Shown: positions 58,947 to 64,000 of the stretch, in pieces
Layout: each line of letters begins with the position of its first letter
Numbering within the stretch: the first letter of the stretch is position 1
Assembly (NCBI GenBank): GCA_001029295.1
Contig: LDXJ01000063.1
Location: 434,001 to 498,000, forward strand
Direction of reading: 5' to 3'
Source: Peptococcaceae bacterium CEB3
GTDB taxonomy: Bacteria; Bacillota; Desulfitobacteriia; Desulfitobacteriales; Desulfitobacteriaceae
Length of the DNA stretch: 64,000 nt
Made by a program: the position numbers and the translations under genes
Notes under the pieces: model-generated
Databases searched by the model: none
Seen by the model: the letters and a program-made list of their open reading frames with translations, nothing else
What the model was told of the DNA's origin: nothing

Positions 58947-59741
58947 ATGCGGAAAAGATTGGGATGGGTATTCCTTAATTCACTCTTGGTGCTTTTAGCG
59001 GTGGTGCTTCTACTGGCGGGCTGTGGTACCGCACAACCCAGTTCCGGGGCCTTGACCATCTCGGCTGCGGCCAGCTTACAGAATTCCTTGACTGACATTC
59101 AGAAGGTATATACAAAAATTCACCCCAATGTTCAGCTGACCTTCAATTTTGGCGCTTCGGGTCCGCTGGAACAGCAAATCGAACAAGGGGCTCCCGCCGA
59201 CCTGTTCATTTCGGCCGGCAAAGCGCAGATGGATGCGCTGGTCAAGAAAAACCTGGTAGTCAAGAAGACAAAAGTTAATTTGTTGAGTAATGTCTTAGTT
59301 CTAATCACCGGTAAGAACGATAAAAGCGTGACGTCCATCCAGGATCTAACAAAGCCGGGGGTGGGGAAGATTGGCATTGGCACGCCTCAGTCCGTGCCGG
59401 CGGGAAAGTATGCCGAAGAGTCCCTGAAAAGCTTGAAGCTTTGGAACACGTTGCAACAGCAGCAAAAGCTGGTGCTGGCGAAAGATGTGACCCAGGTGCT
59501 GACCTATGTGGAGATGGGGAGTGTGGATGCGGGGTTCGTGTACCAATCCGACGCCCAGGGGTCTTCCCAAGTCAAGGTTGCGGCGGTCGTTCCCGACAGT
59601 ACACACCAGCCGATCGTTTATCCGGCAGCCGTCGTCGCGGGTTCCAAAGACAAACGAGATGCCGGGGACTTCCTGAAATTCCTGGAGAGCCCGCAAGGAC
59701 AGCAGATCTTTGCGAAGTACGGCTTTAAGATGATGAAATGA
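58947..59741 (+). CDS. modA: Molybdate ABC transporter substrate-binding lipoprotein
   Basis: 264 residues. Lipoprotein signal with lipobox LLLAGC, then the ModA fold: LTISAAASLQNSLTDIQKVY near residue 36 (anion-binding Ser), FNFGASGPLEQQIEQGAPAD near 67, and GTPQSVPAGKYAEESLKSLK near 146. It captures molybdate or tungstate outside the membrane. Followed by modB and modC. Mo supply is needed for the molybdenum hydroxylase at the window start. Its stop codon lies in a 14-bp tandem duplication. Confidence 0.94.
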   Translation: MRKRLGWVFLNSLLVLLAVVLLLAGCGTAQPSSGALTISAAASLQNSLTDIQKVYTKIHPNVQLTFNFGASGPLEQQIEQGAPADLFISAGKAQMDALVKKNLVVKKTKVNLLSNVLVLITGKNDKSVTSIQDLTKPGVGKIGIGTPQSVPAGKYAEESLKSLKLWNTLQQQQKLVLAKDVTQVLTYVEMGSVDAGFVYQSDAQGSSQVKVAAVVPDSTHQPIVYPAAVVAGSKDKRDAGDFLKFLESPQGQQIFAKYGFKMMK

Positions 59742-59757
59742 ACATGATGAAGTGAGT
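59730..59757. repeat. 14-bp tandem duplication across the modA stop codon
   Basis: ATGATGAAATGAAC (59730-59743) is followed directly by ATGATGAAGTGAGT (59744-59757). The stop TGA (59739-59741) lies in the first copy; a second TGA follows in register. modB starts 6 bases later. Confidence 0.8.
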
Positions 59758-59762
59758 ACAGG

Positions 59763-60440
59763 ATGCAATTTGATTATATTCCGATTATCCTCTCTTTGAA
59801 AGTCGCGGTGGCCGCAGTCGCCCTGGTCGTGATCGGTTGTCTGCCCATTGCGGCCCTGATGGCAAAATACGAATTTTGGGGCAAGGGATTGGTGGAGTCG
59901 GCGTTAACCTTGCCCCTGGTGCTCCCGCCTTCCGTGGTTGGCTTTATGCTGCTCTATCTTTTCGGCAAGAACGGTTGGCCGGGTATGTTTCTCCAGCACT
60001 TTTTCCACTATCAAGTCGTCTTTACTCTGTCCGGCGCGGTTATCGCTTCGGCGGTCGTTTCTTTTCCCCTGATGTATCAGTCCCTGAAAGCGGCGTTGGA
60101 AAGTGTGGATCCCAATTTGGAAAAAGCGGCCCGGACTTTGGGAGCGGGAGAATTAAGAATCTTTTTCACGGTGACGCTGCCCTTAGCCTGGAACGGTTTT
60201 ATCGCGGGGCTGGTTCTCGCTTTTGCCCGCTCCCTTGGGGAGTTTGGGGCAACGCTGATGATAGCGGGTAATATACCCGGCAAAACCCAAACTATGCCCC
60301 TGGCCATTTTCTTTGATGTTTATGCCGGCGAGGGCAAGCAGGCGAACATCCTGGTTCTGATCATGACGGTGTTCAGCTTCCTGGTCATTTACGCCCTAAA
60401 CCTTTGGCGCAAAAAAGGCAGGAAGAGAGAAATGGGTTGA
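59763..60440 (+). CDS. modB: Molybdate ABC transporter permease
   Basis: 225 residues, five or so membrane helices. ModB pattern: LPLVLPPSVVGFMLLYLFGK near residue 44 and the EAA loop EKAARTLGAGELRIFFTVTL near 120, then ARSLGEFGATLMIAGNIPG near 157. It forms the channel of the Mo/W importer with the ModC ATPase. 21 bp after modA and 27 bp before modC. Confidence 0.94.
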   Translation: MQFDYIPIILSLKVAVAAVALVVIGCLPIAALMAKYEFWGKGLVESALTLPLVLPPSVVGFMLLYLFGKNGWPGMFLQHFFHYQVVFTLSGAVIASAVVSFPLMYQSLKAALESVDPNLEKAARTLGAGELRIFFTVTLPLAWNGFIAGLVLAFARSLGEFGATLMIAGNIPGKTQTMPLAIFFDVYAGEGKQANILVLIMTVFSFLVIYALNLWRKKGRKREMG

Positions 60441-60467
60441 CGGCCGATGGACGGGAGGAGGTGCCCA

Positions 60468-61136
60468 ATGATTGAAGCGAGGTTCGGCAAGAAGCTGCCC
60501 GGCTTTGAACTGGAGATCAATATCGCCCTGACTCAGGGGATCTTGACCGTGGTCGGTCCGTCCGGGGCCGGAAAAACTACTTTGCTGCAGTGTGTCGCCG
60601 GCTTGCAAAAACCTTCCTGGGGTGAGATCCGGATCGGGGGCCGACTTGTCTTTTCCTCGCGGAAGGCCAAAAACGTGCCCGCACGCGAGCGGCGCATCGG
60701 CTATTTATTTCAGGACTACGCGCTTTTTCCCCATCTGACGGTGGAAAAGAATGTGCTTTACGGTAAGCCGAGGGGTGATGATCGGCGTGGTAAGCGTCTT
60801 CCCCTGGCCGAAGTCCTCCGGATGCTCGGCATCGAGCATCTCAAGAACAGGTACCCGGGTCAGATTTCGGGGGGCGAGAAACAGAGGGTGGCCTTAGCCC
60901 GGGCTTTGATGACCGCTCCCGAGCTGCTGCTCTTGGATGAGCCCCTTTCGGCGCTGGATCCGGAGACACGGGGTGCCCTGCAACGGGAATTGCGCCGGTT
61001 ACAGATTGAATGGCAGATTCCTTTTGTTCTGGTCACGCACGACTTACAGGAGGCAGAATTCTTGGGTGATCAGATCATTCGCATCGACCGCGGCCGACAG
61101 GAGGAACTTGGGATTTGCCGACCCGCGTTCCAGTGA
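60468..61136 (+). CDS. modC: Molybdate ABC transporter ATP-binding protein, short form
   Basis: 222 residues from ATG 60468 with GGAGGAGG 6 bases upstream. Walker A VVGPSGAGKTTLLQCVAGLQ near residue 25, signature ISGGEKQRVALARAL, Walker B LLLDEPLSALDPE, H-loop VTHDLQEAE. Most ModC proteins are about 350 residues with a C-terminal TOBE molybdate-binding domain; this one stops after the ABC domain, so anion feedback by that domain is absent. Confidence 0.9.
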   Translation: MIEARFGKKLPGFELEINIALTQGILTVVGPSGAGKTTLLQCVAGLQKPSWGEIRIGGRLVFSSRKAKNVPARERRIGYLFQDYALFPHLTVEKNVLYGKPRGDDRRGKRLPLAEVLRMLGIEHLKNRYPGQISGGEKQRVALARALMTAPELLLLDEPLSALDPETRGALQRELRRLQIEWQIPFVLVTHDLQEAEFLGDQIIRIDRGRQEELGICRPAFQ

Positions 61137-61314
61137 GGCGGGGGGGATAGGCGCTTGCGGCAGATAGCCTAAGCGGAATTTGCCTGCCCGCCTTGCGCGA
61201 AGGGTGAACCGTGAACTTGCTATTCCGGGCAGCCGGTGCTATGCTTGGATGAAGTAAGCCGTGTTCGCGAGGGACGAACCGGCGCTTGTTCAGGAGAAGA
61301 CGGGAGGGATGACG

Positions 61315-61842
61315 GTGCTCGGTGCCAGAGTGGAGCAGGAACTTAACGGACAGCTTCAGAAGGAGTTCTATTCCGCCTATTTTTACTTAGGGATGCAGGC
61401 TTATTTTGCGGCCCAAAACCTGGACGGTTTTGCCAACTACTTCCGGGTTCAGGTTCAAGAGGAACGCGATCATGCCCTGGCTTTTTTCAACTATCTCAAC
61501 AAGGTCGGGGGACGGATCGTCTTGGCGGCGATTCAAGAGCCGCCGTCCGATTTCAGCAGTCCGGCGGATGTCTTTGACCGCGCTCTGCAGCATGAACAGT
61601 ATGTGACCAAATCCCTGTACGCCATTATGGATGCCGCCAGGGAAGCGCGGGATCATACGACGGAGATTTTCCTGCAATGGTTTATCACGGAACAGGCCGA
61701 GGAAGAGGAAAACATGGGCCGGGTCCTAAAACGGCTGAAGTTGGTAAAAGAAGACAGCGCCGGTCTGTTCATCATAGACAATGAGTTGGCCCAGCGGGTT
61801 TATACGCCCGCGGCTATTCCCGGATTGTCACCGCAACCGTAA
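61315..61842 (+). CDS. Ferritin-like protein (non-haem ferritin, Ftn type)
   Basis: 175 residues from GTG 61315, 7 bases after GGGAGG; ATG 61309 lies too close to the site, and the frame is open further upstream. Four-helix bundle with ferroxidase residues: EFYSAYFYLGMQAYF (Glu), QEERDHALAFFNYL (Glu and His), EQAEEEENMGRVLKRL (Glu). It stores iron as a 24-mer in the cytoplasm and limits oxidative damage. The length fits the bacterial ferritin FtnA group. Confidence 0.92.
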   Translation: MLGARVEQELNGQLQKEFYSAYFYLGMQAYFAAQNLDGFANYFRVQVQEERDHALAFFNYLNKVGGRIVLAAIQEPPSDFSSPADVFDRALQHEQYVTKSLYAIMDAAREARDHTTEIFLQWFITEQAEEEENMGRVLKRLKLVKEDSAGLFIIDNELAQRVYTPAAIPGLSPQP

Positions 61843-61901
61843 GATCGGCGGGAGTACTGCCGTCTCCGGTGCGTGTCCGCCGGGGCGTTACGGCACATGA
61901 G

Positions 61902-61938
61902 ACCTGCATTTTCACTGAAAGAATGCAGGTTTTTCTTT
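61902..61938 (+). terminator. Intrinsic terminator after the ferritin gene
   Basis: ACCTGCATT (61902-61910) and AATGCAGGT (61922-61930) with an 11-base loop, followed by TTTTCTTT. The rest of the 463-bp gap 61843-62305 shows no gene and no clear element. Confidence 0.85.
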
Positions 61939-62305
61939 GGCATACTTTGGCATATTGGTTAGTACAAGTCCGTAGGCGTACTAGTGCAACTTCGGCTTCT
62001 GTCTTCGCCGAGAGGGATCGTTGGCCAATAAGCTATGTGTTTTGGCCTCGGCGGTACGGTCCGCCGGACTGTATCGCAGCACAAGCGATTGGATGAACTT
62101 TTGCGGTGCCCTTTTCGTCTTGATCAGCGGACAAAGATTTTTTGACAGCGGAGATTAAAGGAGGATTTTTCCCCCGGGTTGCCGTAATATGTATTTAGAA
62201 AACTTTGGGGTTCTGTCCTCGGCCGGGCTGACGGACCGGCTTGAATATTCAAAGGGGTTTTTGTTCAATATTTAGATATAGGGAAGAAAAGGAGGGCTTT
62301 TTCCG

Positions 62306-63457
62306 GTGAAACAAAAGCGGGTGCTCATTTTTTCGGCGACATTCGGGGCCGGGCATGTGAGAGCGGCTCAAGCTCTGATCGAGGCTTTGCGGGAAGATGA
62401 TCCAACGCTTGACATTACCCATTTGGACTTTGGCGCCTTTGTCAGTAAGACCATGAACACCGTGATCAAGAGCACCTATATTGAAGTCATCAAGCACACA
62501 CCGAAACTGTGGGGCAAGTTTTATTACCGGACGGCGAAAATCTCTCCCCATTCCGTGTTTCAGCGCTTTCTCAATGGTATTGGGCGCAGTGAACTTGTAA
62601 AATACATCAGTTCCTTGCGGCCGGATCTTATCGTCTGTACTTATCCCACGGTGGCCGGGGTTCTGGCGGAACTCAAACTCAAGGGAGTTCTCGATGTTCC
62701 TTTGACGACGGTGGTGACAGATTATGCCATACACAGCCAGTGGGTTCATCAAGGAATCGATTTGTACATCGTGGGTGCCCGGGACGTCTATGAGGGGCTT
62801 ATCAGCCGCGGGATTGACGGCCGCAGAATCAGGGTTACCGGCATCCCCGTGAGTCCCCGGTTCGAGCGGGAGATTGAGCGCGGGCCGGTCGCGGCCAAAC
62901 TCGGTTTGGATCCCAACGGTTTGACTTTTCTGGTCATGGGCGGAGCTTACGGCGTGTTGAACGGCGCTAAGCGGGTCTGCCAATTCCTGGCGGACAGCCG
63001 GGTGCCGGTTCAGACGATTTCCGTTTGCGGCCGGGATGAACGTCTCTACAAATCTCTGGACAGTTTGGTCGCCGAGGCCCGCAATCCCTTTATCCGTTTT
63101 GGCTTTGTCAACAACGTGGAGGAACTCATGGCGGCCTCCGATCTCATTATCACCAAGGCGGGGGGGCTTACGGTCAGCGAGGCTCTCACGAAGAGGATTC
63201 CCCTGTTGATTTTTAAGCCTATCCCCGGTCAGGAGGAAGAGAACGCCACTTTTTTGGAGAAAGTCGGAGCGGGAAGAATCGCTCACACGGAGGAAGAGTT
63301 GGAGGGTATCCTCAAAGAGATCTTGGCACATCCGCAACAGATAGCCGCGATGCGCAAGGCGGCGGCTGGGGTTTTGCCGGGGAAGGCCGCGGAGCGGGCC
63401 GTCGGGTACATGATGGAACTCGTGGATGAACAGACGAGCCGGCAGAAGATTGGCTAA
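62306..63457 (+). CDS. Diacylglycerol glycosyltransferase / MGDG synthase-type glycosyltransferase
   Basis: 383 residues. GT28-type fold of the MurG/UgtP/MGDG synthase family: N-terminal LIFSATFGAGHVRAAQALIE with the conserved Gly-Gly-His-type start, VVTDYAIHSQWVHQGIDLYI near residue 142, GIPVSPRFEREIERG near 186, ITKAGGLTVSEALTKRIPLL near 278 and GQEEENATFLEK near 308, which bind the sugar nucleotide. It would add sugar to diacylglycerol at the membrane, making glycolipids. The next gene is a polysaccharide deacetylase, so both may serve the envelope. Repeats follow the stop. Confidence 0.85.
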   Translation: MKQKRVLIFSATFGAGHVRAAQALIEALREDDPTLDITHLDFGAFVSKTMNTVIKSTYIEVIKHTPKLWGKFYYRTAKISPHSVFQRFLNGIGRSELVKYISSLRPDLIVCTYPTVAGVLAELKLKGVLDVPLTTVVTDYAIHSQWVHQGIDLYIVGARDVYEGLISRGIDGRRIRVTGIPVSPRFEREIERGPVAAKLGLDPNGLTFLVMGGAYGVLNGAKRVCQFLADSRVPVQTISVCGRDERLYKSLDSLVAEARNPFIRFGFVNNVEELMAASDLIITKAGGLTVSEALTKRIPLLIFKPIPGQEEENATFLEKVGAGRIAHTEEELEGILKEILAHPQQIAAMRKAAAGVLPGKAAERAVGYMMELVDEQTSRQKIG

Positions 63458-63510
63458 AGCAAAGGAAAATTGGCTAAAGAGAAGTAGAGAAAGATAAGGT
63501 TGGCTCAAGG
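63449..63510. repeat. Tandem ATTGGCTAAAG repeats starting at the glycosyltransferase stop codon
   Basis: ATTGGCTAAAG occurs at 63449 and 63469, and GTTGGCTCAAG at 63499. The first copy contains the last codons and the TAA stop (63455-63457). They fill the gap before the next gene. Confidence 0.75.
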
Positions 63511-63551
63511 GAAGTATTGAAGACTGATAAAGAGGAGATTGGAATGGTCAC

Positions 63552-64000
63552 ATGAATCTCACCGGTTGGTTATGGACGGTTCTGGGTTTTGTTGCCATGG
63601 TTTTGATTTTATACACGCTTGTGCCCGATTTTTTTCTGCACCGCCTGGGCGCAGGCTCCCGCAAGAGGCAGTATACGCCCGGGGTGACGCTTACTTTTGA
63701 CGATGGTCCCGATCCGGTGGTGACTCCCCTCCTTCTGGATGTCTTAGCCCGTCAGCGGGTGCGTGCCGTTTTCTTTGTGGTGGCCGAACGCGCGGCTCGC
63801 TATCCCGAGTTGATCCGGAGGATGGTGGCTGAAGGGCACGTTTTAGGCATCCATTCGCTGTCCCATCGCTATGCTTGGTTTATGGGGCCAGGGCGAACCT
63901 GGCGGGAGTGGGAAGAGGCCGACCGGGTCTTAACGGAGCTGTCGGGGAGAGCGGTGGAGTGGGTGAGACCGCCCTGGGGGACGTTTAATTTGTCAACCTG
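63552..64000 (+). CDS. Polysaccharide deacetylase (NodB domain), 3' truncated by window
   Basis: 149 residues visible, gene runs off the window. One N-terminal membrane helix (about 5-25), then the NodB homology domain: LTFDDGPDP near residue 48 (the catalytic base and metal Asp), GIHSLSHRY near 98 (metal His pair), VRPPWG near 139. It removes acetyl groups from a surface polysaccharide or peptidoglycan outside the membrane. It lies 94 bp after the glycosyltransferase gene in the same direction. Confidence 0.92.
   Translation, partial: MNLTGWLWTVLGFVAMVLILYTLVPDFFLHRLGAGSRKRQYTPGVTLTFDDGPDPVVTPLLLDVLARQRVRAVFFVVAERAARYPELIRRMVAEGHVLGIHSLSHRYAWFMGPGRTWREWEEADRVLTELSGRAVEWVRPPWGTFNLST

Noticed and set aside
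62249-63508. 419-codon minus-strand ORF opposite the glycosyltransferase gene
   Set aside because: Shadow of a high-GC coding frame; no recognisable domain, and the plus-strand frame has clear GT28 motifs.

Overview
The window looks like a chromosomal segment of an anaerobic Firmicute of the class Clostridia (Peptococcaceae / Desulfitobacterium-like). The grounds are purine-rich Shine-Dalgarno sites, frequent TTG and GTG starts, corrinoid methyltransferase genes, a sigma-54 activator with a matching promoter, tRNA genes with encoded CCA, and clostridial-type large serine recombinase remnants. The species cannot be named from the sequence alone.

Region 1 (1-13.9 kb) is a purine/allantoin-type catabolic locus: the end of a molybdenum hydroxylase, DUF2877/FdrA/DUF1116 proteins matching AllH-AllF-AllG (oxamate carbamoyltransferase), a cyclase-family hydrolase and a carbamate kinase. 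The expected logic is carbamoyl transfer from oxalurate to give carbamoyl phosphate, then ATP from carbamate kinase. A GNAT-like protein, a thiolase-like protein without the usual nucleophilic Cys, its zinc-ribbon/OB partner, an NCS2 permease and a PucR regulator follow. Region 2 (14-15.9 kb) holds rph, rdgB and a Pro-Arg-His tRNA operon. A 1.35-kb AT-rich insert carrying a nucleotidyltransferase-like/XRE gene pair sits at the tRNA-His 3' end between 49-bp direct repeats.

Region 3 (17.3-36.8 kb) contains dapB, an IclR regulator with glcF-glcE-glcD, and a PAS-PAS-AAA sigma-54 activator. A near-perfect -24/-12 promoter drives a corrinoid methyltransferase operon, followed by an MFS carrier and a second UroD-like methyltransferase. 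A PAS/GGDEF/EAL protein and a Tat-exported M28 peptidase complete it. Region 4 (37.0-45.33 kb) is a decayed genomic island in tRNA-Leu(UAG), bounded by 53-bp direct repeats. It carries two broken serine recombinases, an rsgA copy behind a leader-peptide/terminator region, a broken GNAT/methyltransferase, and an AAA ATPase plus subtilisin-like protease pair resembling the IetAS defence system, the protease having an in-frame stop.

Region 5 (45.5-64 kb) has a DUF4143 ATPase, an ectoine-type ABC importer (ehuBCDA, minus strand), an amino-acid permease, small proteins, an Nramp-related transporter, an XRE-DUF1232 protein and a class B PBP. A HTH/periplasmic-binding-fold regulator is divergent from modABC, whose structured leader ends in an intrinsic terminator. 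Ferritin, a diacylglycerol glycosyltransferase-like gene and a truncated polysaccharide deacetylase end the window.

A recurring oddity is short tandem repeats that start in or across stop codons (2104, 29870, 59730, 63449), plus longer low-complexity arrays (921-1128, 26223-26330). Reads are by eye; family names rest on motif recognition, not database searches.
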